From Purpureocillium takamizusanense (Eukaryota > Ascomycota > Sordariomycetes > Hypocreales > Ophiocordycipitaceae): a stretch of 64,000 nt of DNA. Each line of letters opens with the position of its first letter. Positions within the stretch are counted from its first letter, which is position 1. The notes beneath the pieces are model-generated. The model searched no databases. It had not been told where the DNA came from and saw only the letters and a list, made by a program, of their open reading frames with translations. Below are positions 1-11,169 of this stretch, piece by piece. Position numbers and translations under genes: made by a program. The stretch lies in assembly GCF_022605165.1 (NCBI RefSeq), contig NC_063074.1, forward strand, positions 2,259,501-2,323,500, in the 5' to 3' direction.

Positions 1-222
1 CATTTGCGCCTCCGCCTGTCATTCCGGGGTTCAGTCCCTTCGCTCGTTTCTCTAGGCTTCTTCCTTTTCCCCCTTTCCCACCACGTCTGTACACGTCAAG
101 ACGTTGCCGCCAGCTCTCCCGCGACAGATTGTTATCCGCTCGGTGCACGCGTAACCGCCGCCCTCGCTCGATATACCCATTGCGCACCCCGAGCCTGCCG
201 CAGCAGGGCACCTCTTCACGCA

Positions 223-2195
223 ATGGACGCCGCCAACGCCTCCTCGCCCGGATTCACCTCGGTGCTCGCCAATGCCAAGTACGGCGGCGTCCCGATGCCG
301 CCCCAGCTCGACTATGTCGTCGACGCCATCACGACGGCTAGCCCCTGGGCTCTTCTCCTGACCATCTTTGCCGTCTGTGTTGTTTACGACCAGAGTAGGT
401 TGCTCACTGTTCACACCTCGAAGCGATAGCTCCATCACAGTCTCGAGCGTGATCCATACTGACAACTTCCCGCGCGACTAGTGAGCTACATATTGAGCAA
501 GGGATCCATCGCCGGCCCAGCTTGGAAGATGCCCTTTATCGGACCTTTCCTCCAGTCCATGGACCCCAAGTTCGAGGAATACTACGCCAAATGGGCCAGC
601 GGCCCCTTGAGCTGCGTCTCCGTCTTCCACAAGTATGTCTGCGGTCATTCTTTTAGGCAGAGTCGCAGTCTTGGTATCCAACTACATATGACGATTTGAC
701 GGAGTCAATTTTTGACTTTTGCCGTGGCTGACTCGTCCTCCAACCCGCCAGATTCGTCGTGATCGCCTCCACACGAGACATGGCTCGCAAGGTCCTCAAC
801 TCTCCCGCATACGTCAAGCCTTGCGTCGTCGACGTTGCCCATAAGCTTCTCGGTCACGACAACTGGGTTTTCCTCGATGGCAAGGCTCACGTTGACTTCC
901 GAAAGGGCCTCAACGGCTTGTTCACCCGGAAAGCACTCGAGTGCTACCTGCCTGGTCAGGAGGAGGTATACAAGCGCTACTTCAAGAAGTTCCTCGACGT
1001 CACCAAGGCGAACGATGGCAAGCCCATCCCCTTCATGCCCGAGTTCCGTGAGCTCATGTGCGCTGTTTCGTGCCGGACCTTTGTCGGCCACTACATCTCG
1101 GACGAAGCAGTCAAGAAGATTGCCGACGACTACTACCTCATCACCGCCGCCCTCGAACTCGTCAACTTCCCCATCATTATCCCCTTCACCAGGACGTGGT
1201 ACGGCAAGAAGGCCGCCGACATGGTCCTGGCCGAGTTCGCAAAGTGTGCCGCCAAGAGCAAGGTTCGCATGGCCGCGGGCGGCGACGTCAGCTGCATCAT
1301 GGATGGCTGGGTGTTGCAGATGATCAACTCGGAGCGCTGCCGCGAGGCCGAGGCCAAGGGTGAGAAGATTGAGGGCATGGAGAAGCCCTCGCCGATGCTG
1401 CGCATGTTCAACGACTACGAAATCTCGCAGACGGTCTTCACCTTCCTCTTCGCCTCCCAAGATGCCACGAGCAGCGCTGCCACCTGGCTCTTCCAGATTG
1501 CTGCCCAGCGACCTGACGTTTTGGATCGTGTGCGCGAGGAGAACCTTCAAGTTCGCAACGGGAACATCCATGCCGAACTGAACATGGACCAGCTTGAATC
1601 TCTCAAGTATACCCGCGCCGTCGTTCGCGAGCTTCTCCGATACCGCCCGCCTGTTCTGATGGTTCCTTACATGGTGAAGAAGCCGTTCCCCATCACTGAA
1701 TCGTACACCGTACCCAAGGGTAAGTTTTTCATGGTGCATAGCTATCGCGCACCCACCCAGGCGGTTTGATCTCTGGTCGACTAACAGGGCGTGCCCGCGC
1801 AGGCTCGATGCTGATCCCTACGACGTACATGGCCCTCCACGACCCTGATGTGTACGAGAACCCCGACCACTTCGACCCCGAGCGATACTATTCCGGCGAC
1901 GCCGAGGTCAAGGGTGCCAGGAACTACCTCGTGTTTGGCACCGGGCCTCATTACTGCCTCGGCCAAGTGTACGCGCAGCTAAACCTGGCTCTGTTTCTCG
2001 GAAAGGCGTCGGTGCAGCTCAACTGGACGCACCATCCGACGCCGTTATCCGAGGAGATCAAGGTCTTTGCCACCATATTTCCCAAGGTAAGCCAGTGGCG
2101 AGACGAGGATGGAGCTTTTCTTCGGTCGCTGGTGACGCGAGGCTGACATTACCTCACAGGATGATTGCCCTCTGACTTTTGAGGAGCGCAAGTGA
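223..2195 (+). CDS. erg5: Sterol C-22 desaturase, cytochrome P450 CYP61 (ERG5)
   Basis: Five exons (223-394, 482-632, 752-1719, 1803-2086, 2160-2195) give a 536-residue protein. The start has an N-terminal membrane segment ([14 protein letters not shown], about residues 44-57) that would anchor the enzyme in the ER. P450 signatures are visible: the I-helix [13 protein letters not shown], the ExxR motif in [11 protein letters not shown], and the haem loop [11 protein letters not shown] with its cysteine ligand. The [18 protein letters not shown] stretch and the [11 protein letters not shown]-terminus are typical of CYP61 and not of CYP51. By family knowledge it introduces the C22-C23 double bond late in ergosterol synthesis, with electrons from cytochrome P450 reductase. 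The last exon encodes only 11 residues and the stop; it is placed by frame and by the conserved tail. Length is normal for the family. Confidence 0.96.
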
Positions 2196-3191
2196 TTGCA
2201 TTGCCGCGGGCGTTTGGCAGGGAATCACCTAGATGGAAAAGACCGCAAGATGTGGCTATCACATTCTTTGCACGACGCACAAGGAGACGTGTGAGGTGCG
2301 ACGGGTACGACTCAAGATGGCAGATTAGCGTGAAGTGGATGGTGTATAGAGTCCCCCTGGCAACGACAATCCGGGGGACCTGGCGCAAATGCATGGGAAG
2401 ACTTTCAGGAATACCTAATTGTAATAGCTGGGCCAACAACTATTGTATATACTAGCGGTCCGTCTTGCCCGTATTGACGGTGGCACGGCGCGAGGAAAAG
2501 TCCGCGTCGGGACGGCGAGATTGGCCCAGACATGGTGGAAACGACTTGGATCGTGCTTCAATGCGTCAACGGGGAGTTTTAGAAGCCGAGGTTGAGCTGG
2601 CCGTGCAGTGAACTCGCGTGCCTTGTGCTGGGGAGTGAGATGTTGCTCGCAAAACTGAGCTGGCTGAAGACGGCATACGCCGACGTAATATCGGAACTGG
2701 TCGAGCTCTGCTGCTCAGTCACTATACCTGGTAACAAACGTAGTAGACTGGGGTGGGGGCCATGCCGGCTTGGAGGATGGGGAGGGTCCTGCGCCGTCGA
2801 GCGTGGCTAGTAATCGAAATGAACGTCACAAAAGTGGTGCGCGTTCCGAGCTCCGACCGGCTTCAACACACCACCAGCCGACCCATTGCCTCTGCACACC
2901 CGACAGCTTCCGTCGTGTTGACGTCGCAACACGAGGCATATCCTCACGCATACCTTCCTCGGGTCGACCCCGCGACATTTGGTGCATTGGCTTTTCCATC
3001 TGGGCGTTCGAATCGAGCCCGCGAGACAGACGCCGAGCTCCCCGCGCGTTCGATCGTCAGTCCTTTTCACACCCGGCGACAAGCAAAACGTATTCAGTCG
3101 GCGACACGCTCCCTCCCTGCCGGACGCACACGTCACACCTACTCGGGACGAGTATATACTGGGCCTTGTGCGCGTAGGTACGTAGGCGACA
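2196..3191. other. Intergenic: erg5 3' side and rhodanese promoter
   Basis: No supportable gene. Short open frames here overlap one another, lack family resemblance and show no coding pattern. It should hold the erg5 3'UTR on the left and the promoter of the rhodanese gene on the right. Confidence 0.6.
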
Positions 3192-4049
3192 ATGGCTGCT
3201 GTACCGGCTAGACGAGCGCTGGCGCGGGCGGCGCGGGCGGTGTCGGGCGGCATGGGCGGGGCGCCGCCGGTGACCGCCCGTGCCCTTGCTGCTTCTGTCT
3301 ATGCTGCTGCGGCGGCGAGGTGCGCGACGGCGAAGGCGGTGGCACCTGCGGCGGCGCTGAGGCCTTTTACTTGTGGGAGTGCCGTGGGGAGGAACAAGCC
3401 GTGGTGGCGCTCGGAGAGTGGCGATGGTGAGGCCGGGAGCGAGGTGCCTGGGAGTCGCCTCTGGAGCTTCGAGGAGGTGAAGCGCCTGGTGGAGGAGGGC
3501 AAGGCTGCGGATGGCGACGAGCCGGCGGAGTCGGAGGGGGATCGCAAGTCGTCGTCCGGGCAGATTGTCATAGTCGGTACGTGATGGACTCGGAACCGGA
3601 ACCAAAGCCCCCCCCCCCTCCCCGCCCCTGTGTTTTCCTCCCCATACACATCCCGTCGTCGTCACGCCACTGACCAAGAGACGTGTCGGAAAAAAGACGT
3701 GCGCGAGCCCATCGAGCTACACGAGACGGGCAAGATCCCCGGGGCCGTCAACATCCCCATCACGTCGGCGGTGCAGAGCTTCCACGTGTCCGACGCCGAC
3801 TTCCAGGACATGTACGGCTTCGAGCGCCCGCCCCGCGACGCCCACCTGCTCTTCTACTGCAAGGCCGGCGTGCGAGCGCGCTCCGCCGCGGGGCTGGCCC
3901 AGCACGCGGGCTGGGACAGCGTCGGCGAGTACCCGGGCAGCTGGCTGGACTGGGAGGCCAAGGGCGGGCCGGTCGAGACGGTCTCAACGGGGGAAGGGAA
4001 CGGGAAAAGGAATGGGAAGGGGGGGAGGCCGGGAACGAATCACACCTAG
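3192..4049 (+). CDS. Rhodanese-domain protein, probably mitochondrial
   Basis: Two exons (3192-3576 and 3697-4049) encode 245 residues. The intron is placed because the joined sequence reads IVIVDVREPIE, the hallmark start of a rhodanese core strand. The N-terminus is rich in Ala and Arg without acidic residues (MAAVPARRALARAARAV), which suggests a mitochondrial presequence. The active-site loop is YCKAGVRARS with the catalytic cysteine at about residue 183; Cys-Lys-Ala-Gly-Val-Arg matches the single-domain thiosulfate sulfurtransferase type (yeast Rdl1/Rdl2, metazoan HSP67B2). It would carry sulfane sulfur as a cysteine persulfide. The last 25 residues are a Gly/Lys/Asn-rich tail without structure signals. 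The intron contains a long C run. Which sulfur acceptor it serves cannot be told. Confidence 0.88.
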
Positions 4050-4444
4050 GGTGCAGGCAGGCAGGCCTGAGAGAATGGAGCAAGATGGGGCGGGCGGTAA
4101 GAGATTTGACAACTCTGATGCGCCCCGAATGTAAAGCACCCGACCAAGTTTGATGGACACAGAAACACACGACCAGAGAGAGCTAGGGTCGACGAAAACC
4201 GGCATTGATATATCAGCAGCAATGAGCGCCGCCCAAGTAGACAAACTGCGCTCTCCGTATGGTACAAAATACAGGTGTAATTACACCTTCGGCGGTGCCT
4301 GTGGCGCATCTTGTTTCCATCCCTCCCCTCGCAATTGCAGACGTCCCGGTCCTTGGCGCCGCACGCTGCAGGCTCCCACCCGTGCTCAAGCAACATGTCA
4401 GCTAGGAAGCCAACCCTCTTAAAACGCGCATCGCCCAACAACTC
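4050..4444. other. Convergent intergenic
   Basis: Spacer between the 3' ends of the rhodanese gene and the Yip1-domain gene. It should hold both 3'UTRs. No gene or clear structure seen. Confidence 0.6.
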
Positions 4445-5482
4445 TCAGAACATTCTCGGAGGCGTCTTATCGCCCGTCTGGTTGTCCGGGCCGCCCTCTC
4501 CGGGGGGACGCGCCACAGGGCTGCCGTGCGCAAAGAAGAGGATCTTGATGGTGAGTGCCAGGCCGGCGTGGAGGACCACGACGATGATGAGAAGCACCTT
4601 GCTGACCTGGCGATCCGTGGCGCTCAGGACGGGGTACAGGTTGCGCAGCAGGAAGGCCACCGACATGCCGAAGCCGACGCCCACGAAGACCCAGTTGAGA
4701 ATGGTGATGGGCGACCAGCTGATGACGGCGACGGGGATCCAGATGAGGTTCGAGTAGCCGTACAGCGCCCAGCACTCGAGCAGGTTGGCCGACTCGCTGC
4801 CAAAATATCGGAGCGCGAGGAACAGCGCCACCGGAATGAAGAGCGTGTACCCGTAGATGAGGCCGGCCGCTCCTGTAACCCCCGCTGGTTAGCAAACAAG
4901 TATGCAAGCCTCCCCGCCTCCACGACCCAATGCGCGCGGGACCTAGACCTACCGCTCAATAGCCTAAAGTCGTACGCAAATGGCGTACTGCCCGTTGTTG
5001 AAAGGTATTGGCTGATGGTGCCACCCAGGAAGAGAATCAGGACCACCGTCGTCGCGATCCAAAACGGCCCATACAGGTCCGGGTTGCCTTCGAGCACGTC
5101 GAGGAAGTTTGCCCGCGGATACAGAGCCGCCCAGCAGCGCGACAGCACCGCCGATGTGTCCACGTCGAAGAACTGCGCGTAGAAGGACATGGACCAGAGG
5201 AAGCGCTTCGACGACGACGACGACGACGGGGCCGTGACGGGCGGGGGCAGGCTCGACGGCGCACCCTTTCGGCCGCCGGCTGCTGCGTCGTGGAAATTGG
5301 AGTTGTGGAATTCGAGGTCCTCTTGAAGGTCTGTGTGACCGAGGTCGCCCTGCGGGAAGACATGTAAGCGCGCGGACAAGCTTCATTGCGTCGCCGCGAG
5401 CTGCATTGTAGCTCCGGCCCTCCTCGCGGTTGCTCACCTCGTCGTCCACGTCCACCACCGCGTCGTATCCGGAGCCGGACAT
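4445..5482 (-). CDS. Yip1-domain Golgi membrane protein, YIPF1/YIPF2 (Yip5) type
   Basis: Three exons in coding order (5482-5438, 5349-4953, 4872-4445) give 289 residues. The first exon encodes only 15 residues (MSGSGYDAVVDVDDE). A soluble acidic and Ser-rich N-terminus is followed by SMSFYAQFFDVDTSAVLSR, a typical pre-membrane segment of this family, then PFWIATTVVLILFLGG and four further hydrophobic segments. The GYSNLIWIPV segment corresponds to the conserved Tyr-Gly-Tyr region of Yip1 domains. These proteins sit in Golgi and ER-Golgi membranes and bind Rab GTPases. Assignment to the YIPF1/2 branch rather than Yip1 itself rests on the FYAQFFDVDT segment. A second Yip-family gene of another branch lies at 62391-63429. 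Confidence 0.87.
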
Positions 5483-6424
5483 GATGAGTTCTAGCCCTGA
5501 GATGGCCTATGGCAGTGATCGTGTTTTAACCAAGTGCCGTGCCCCGGGGCGAAGGGCGAGAAAGCGCCGAAACAGAATCGCGGGCAACGGGTGTGGTGGG
5601 ATGCTGTTGAATTCGCTTGGGACAAGGTGTCGTCAGCCAGCACACGAGAGGTCAAGGTCCAACAACACCCACCATTCGCCCAGGTCCTCGTCCGTAATGG
5701 GTACCACCAACCAGTACGTACCGTGGCGCCAGGGGTGTCGTGCCACATCCCGGCGCCGGCCTTTACCCGGCCTGGTGGTGGCCCGGTGTTGTCTCAACTA
5801 TCCCCCTCGGGCCAGGCGCGAGAATTATCCGTTATCTTGCGCTGTGAGAAGCTTCAAGCACCCCGTAATTTTCATATATTAGGTGTTGCTGCTGCTGCTG
5901 CTGCTGCTGAAATCACTTGATTGGCTTGAGAGGAAGAGGAGAGAGAGAGGATGTGAGAATTAGACCGTTCACATGTCTGCGTTCCAAGAACACCGCAAGA
6001 ACTACGATGCAGCTTCAGTCTACTTACGGCAGCTCCCGTGGCAGAGCCAGAGACCACTTTGCCACATGTGTGAAACGAATGTAAACGTGTGCCCAATTCT
6101 GGTGCCCGGGAACCGGCTGCCATAAGAGTTTCTCTACTCATCACCTGTGGCTGGGAAAACACTCCTGGGGCCCGGCTGGTCTTCACATAAATCTCCAGAC
6201 TCAATGATTCCGTGTCACGCTTCTTGCTACGATGCTCGCCGACTTGCTGAGAAAGAGCTGCTTATTGACAAAAGCCTTCATCGGCATGGTCTAGACGGGA
6301 TTGCCTGAGCAGCAGATGCTAGTGTGGAACAAACAAAGCCGGACTGGACAACCGTGAAGCGCCTCTTGTCCATGCCAACCCCGTAATACCAGAAAACCAA
6401 GACGCCACATCCATGGTGAATCCT
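5483..6424. other. Intergenic: Yip promoter and Ub-L40 3' region
   Basis: No gene supported. It holds the promoter of the leftward Yip gene, a TGC microsatellite near 5887, and the 3' flank of the Ub-L40 gene. Open frames here are short and lack recognisable features. Confidence 0.6.
5887..5909. repeat. (TGC)7 microsatellite
   Basis: Seven TGC units plus a partial one, in an intergenic region. No surrounding reading frame suggests a polyglutamine or polyalanine tract. Confidence 0.9.
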
Positions 6425-7164
<740 letters not shown>

Positions 7165-7627
7165 CTTGACTGATTTTGGTGACGGTGACTCTGACGATTG
7201 TGAAGATTCGGAGCGCCGGGCGAGTCTTGCGCGCAAAGTTGGTGGGGCGCGCACAGCGAACGCACGAAAACCCTAGGTCAGATGCCCGACCACGTGACAC
7301 CTCCCACAGGAACCAGTCACTTGCATCATCCCAACCCCACTGCGCACTTGTTTGATACAGCACGGCGCGATTCTACGCTATTATGGGCCGGCTGGCCTAG
7401 TCCATTGGTTTGGCCACCACATGAGGCGGAGCAGAGTCTCCTGTGGCCGAGTGCGTCCTGGTGATGCTCATCCTGGCTCTTGTAAGTCGCACTACAAATG
7501 GTGTCTCCTTGGGCCGTAGATTTCACTTGGCTTTATTCGCTTATTCACGAGTTATGGATTAAGGATTGACCTTTCTGCCACGAGACAATCCTTCGCTCCA
7601 ACATGTACGCTGCTCGCACCACCACGT
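7165..7627. promoter_or_regulatory. Ub-L40 promoter region
   Basis: The spacer between the split start codon of Ub-L40 and the 3' end of rrn7 should act as the Ub-L40 promoter. A telomere-like AACCCTA box lies at 7269-7275, about 105 bp upstream of the start, and CAGTCAC occurs near 7315. Such boxes are known from some fungal ribosomal-protein promoters; their role here is inferred only. Confidence 0.45.
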
Positions 7628-9373
7628 CTAAGGGAAGCCCAGCGACCTTGCCTGCCAAGTGTTAGATTCGTCGCTCCAATGACACGTCTTGGGCTTCACA
7701 GTACCTGCGGCCTTGTAAAAGAATCTTGCCGTGTCCGACAAGTCTTGGGCATCAAAGAATGCCTCGTATGGCGTGTTCTCTGAGTCGCTAGATTTGGGTT
7801 GAGTCGGTAGCACCGCTTGACAGAGTACATCTCGCGACCTCTCAAGAATCTCTTCTTCCGTAGGATCGGGGACAGATTGTGCGCTGCCAGATGTTGGCAC
7901 AGGTGGGAAAAAGTTGGTTATAGGGTTCTCGTCTTGCTTTCTGGTTAGTGTGACCGGGCCAGATGAGGCAAGAATAGGGAGACTCACTCTTGTTGTCTGT
8001 GAAGCTCGCTATGTAGGAAAAGTACTCGTCCAACTCTTCATCGGTCATGTTCATCACCTCCTTCTCGGTGGCTGTGCCAAAGCGTATGTTCCTATCGTCA
8101 GGCTCGGAGGTAGTGGCCGTCTGACCGCCTTTCCAGCGCTCCCAGTCGAACTTGGGTAGAGGCGTCTCCCCTGGTGGCAAGAAGGAGCTCCGGCGCTGCT
8201 CAAAGGGGAAACACAGCTTTGTCGCAACGATCAACAGCGCAGTAATGTGAATTTCCGGATGGTGGATATGCCGAATCCTGTGACTGCCTGTAGGAAAGGT
8301 GAAATGAGAATCAAGCAGCACCGCGAGTCTCTTGGCGACGATGATCGATTCGGCTGCACGTGCAAGGTGTTAGCCCAAAATAGGATTCCCATGTTTGAAA
8401 GGCGCACTGACCCGGTAGTGCCAACTCTTTTGCGTAATGCATGAGCGTTGGCACGGCGTTGACTTCGGGGAACACCATTTTGAAGTTGAGATGGTATGAG
8501 AGGGCCAGGTCCATGACAGCAGAGTATAGGTCTCCTCCAGTTAGACCGGTTCGGAAAGGCAGTTTGAGTGCCGTGACATAGGTCGACGGCATGCGGTCTT
8601 GTATCTCGCGTGGTAGATCGTGAAACTGTACATTGTGAGCTTCACACGACAACGTGGGATGGAAGGCAAACCTACAGCCGTCCTGTATGGCATGCCGCCC
8701 CGGTTCGTCCACTGTATCAACTCGCCTAATCGGGTTGGTATCCTGAGGAGCAAGCAGCCAAGGTAGCAGAGTCCAATCGTATCCGGCATCTTGGGCATGG
8801 GCCAGCCAGCACCGCGGTCCGGATCCCAGCTATTTGCTCTGGCTCTCGAGCTCCAAGTAGGCTTGCCCTCCCCAGCAGGGGACTGAGAGTCGAACAATTT
8901 CAAGGTTGCTTCTGTCGCGTCCTCGACGGTGGGCTCTAGAGGCCTGGATCCGCGGATTCGCAGATCCCACAGGTCTCGCACGACAGTCTCGAGCTCCTCC
9001 CTATAGCCCTTGACGCGAACGAGCCACAGTACCTGGTTCCTGAGGAGCAGCTGCAGGGCCTCGAGATACAGCAGCTTGCCCTCGGCGCCGGTCAGCTGCC
9101 TCTTCTCTTGCTCCCTGACCTCCTTCTCTCGGCGAGCCACAGTGCCCATCCGGCCAGAGTCCTCCTCCTCGCCGAGATCAAACTGGATGAAACCCTGACG
9201 GGCGTGTCAGCATCGGGTCTGCGATATGTCGGTCCAAACTTGGTATGACCTACCTCGATCTGATGGCCGCGGGCGCAGAACCGCAGTCCATCCTGGAGAT
9301 ACCACTTTTGGCTTCCACATTCCGGACACCGCTCGCCCTTGGGCATCCTCCTGAGCTCCCGTCGGACCTCCAT
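7628..9373 (-). CDS. rrn7: RNA polymerase I initiation factor Rrn7 (TAF1B type)
   Basis: Five exons in coding order (9373-9254, 9194-8676, 8625-8412, 8353-7988, 7932-7628) encode 507 residues. The start is the Met before EVRRELRRMPKG, since it places the zinc ribbon at the extreme N-terminus as usual for Rrn7: CPEC at 16-19 and CARGH with Cys33 and His37. A cyclin-like TFIIB-related core follows; LLLRNQVLWLV, PDTIGLCYLGCLLLRIP and FHDLPREIQDRMP are recognisable family blocks. Rrn7 belongs to the Pol I core factor, acts in the nucleolus, and recruits Pol I to the rDNA promoter. The frame is open 47 codons further upstream, but that extension is unlike any Rrn7 N-terminus. The last intron uses a GCAAG acceptor chosen by frame. 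Confidence 0.88.
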
Positions 9374-10299
9374 GGTGGCGCGTGAACCTTCAGATCGCAA
9401 ATGCGCACGAAGGGTGAGGAGAGTGCGGTGCAGAGGGGGGCCTCCACGATGCAGGTCGCCAAACTGAAGCAACACTTCAAGGACTGTCAGGCAGAGCCCG
9501 ATAACAGCTGACATGGGCCGTGTTACCGCGCATAGTTGGAACCTGAATCGTACCGCACGATGGGCGCTCGCAGTGATGGCTTAGAGAGAGACCAGTCGGC
9601 ATCATTCGTGTTTCCTTTGGGCCTGGCCCAGGCTAAGAAACATTAAAGTGGGCACCGGACCATCGCACGCCTTGAGGGAGCCCCAGTCACAGCCTTTGAC
9701 GGTGCAAATACTAACTTAAGTTACTACGAAGTAACTAAGGTTCGCATCTTTTCACGGGGGGACGCTCAGGCGACAGAAAACCCATACAAGTCGATTTCAA
9801 AGGCGCCATGCCTGCTCAGGCCGCTCAGAAATGAACTACAACATGCGAGGCGCAAGCACACGCAGAACACACTGCATGGACCACGGCTCGATCAACTCGT
9901 ACGGTACTTGGCGCCTCCAAAAGTGTAAATCCGGCAAAGCCTGCCCACAGATCTCATACGTTCTCATTTTTCTCATCTCATCTGAGCTTCCCCAGCCACG
10001 AGACCCGAAGCCTTGCCCCACGGGCAGGACCAAGAGTTGGTGAGCAACAAAGGAAACGGTATACCTATGGGGGCACTTGCGCAGGGGTTTCTGCAAGTGC
10101 CGAGCGTTGCAACTACTAGCCGATACATTCCCGTCTGTATAGAAGCTGTCATCTGCCACGGCCAAATCCCATTGCCCAAATGATATCTGATGTGCCAAGG
10201 GTCATCAAAACAACGCTATTCCCCGGACGGTGCACGGGTCAAACTTGTGACAGGCATTGAGCAACGAATGAGGCGAGCGCAGGGCAATCGCCTCGTCCT
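9374..10299. other. Intergenic: rrn7 promoter and eIF5A 3' region
   Basis: No gene supported. A perfect 12-bp palindrome TAACTTAAGTTA lies at 9712-9723, followed closely by GTAACT. Otherwise ordinary spacer. Confidence 0.55.
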
Positions 10300-11169
10300 T
10301 TAACCCTGGCGGGGGGCTTCCTTGGCCTCAACAGCGGCCTCCTCGCCCATGGAGGTGAGAACAATAACGTCTGAGCAGCTCAATTAGCATCAAGAGTCCG
10401 TCGTGCGGCCGCCGCGCGGTAGGGGGTAACTAACTGGTGTCCTTCTCCTCCTCCCTGAAGAGCTTGTTGATCTTGTCGCCAATTTCGCCGTCGGGCAGGC
10501 GGACATCGTCCTTGGTGTCGCCGTCATCGTTCATGAGAGAAAGGAAGCCATCATCAGAAATGTCGAGCTGCACGAGGCGGCGTCAGTCCTGACGGGTTCG
10601 CGACAAGGTGCGAAGGGGCCACTCACAAGCTGGAACTCGCGACGAGAGACGTTGGGGACATCCATGTTGTGGGTGGAAGGGCTGAGATCTTCGTACTTCT
10701 TGCCGGTGAAGATGTCGAGGGCGACAAGGTGGACCTTGGCGTGACCGTGCTTGCCGGTCTTGGAGGTCGACATGTCAACGATCTTGCAGGGGCGGCCCTT
10801 GATCACGACGAAGCCGTTCTTGCGCAGAGCCGAGCACTGCATCGGGAACGTGAGAGACGCGCCGGCGTCGGCGGACTCGAAGGTAACATCGTGCTACAAT
10901 GAGGACATGCCAAGTTAACACAGGGCGGCTTGAGGACAAGGGGTCAAGAGCTGCGATGCGCAATGTGTGGTTGCGGCGGCCGCCGTCGCGACGCAACGAC
11001 GGGCGGGAGAGAAGGGGGAGGGGTTCACGCCGCAACTTTGTGTGCGGGCGGCGAGCGGCGGGCGTCGCTTTGTGTCGTGGGGCACGAGGCACAATGCGGG
11101 GTGATTTCCAGCAGCAGGGAGACGGTCCAGGAGCTCAACGATGGCGGGCAAACTCACCTCCTCAGCCAT
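10300..11169 (-). CDS. eIF5A: Translation factor eIF5A
   Basis: Four exons in coding order (11169-11158, 10893-10627, 10567-10435, 10370-10300) give 160 residues, the normal size. The first exon encodes only Met-Ala-Glu-Glu before a 264-nt intron. The hypusine loop [13 protein letters not shown] is intact, with the modified lysine predicted at residue 52. The C-terminal OB-fold domain ends [15 protein letters not shown]. eIF5A binds between the E and P sites of the ribosome and relieves stalling, for example at polyproline; it needs deoxyhypusine synthase and hydroxylase. Reading past exon 3 without splicing meets a stop at once, so the last intron (donor GTTAGT) is required. The leader upstream of the start is strongly pyrimidine-rich on the coding strand, as in highly expressed fungal genes. 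Confidence 0.97.

Noticed and set aside
705..1739. 344-codon frame antisense to erg5
   Set aside because: Mirror of the GC-rich coding strand of a clear P450 gene; no independent signals.
9374..9514. N-terminal extension of Rrn7 to an upstream Met
   Set aside because: The extension is Leu/Arg-rich and unlike Rrn7, whose zinc ribbon normally starts within about 20 residues of the N-terminus.
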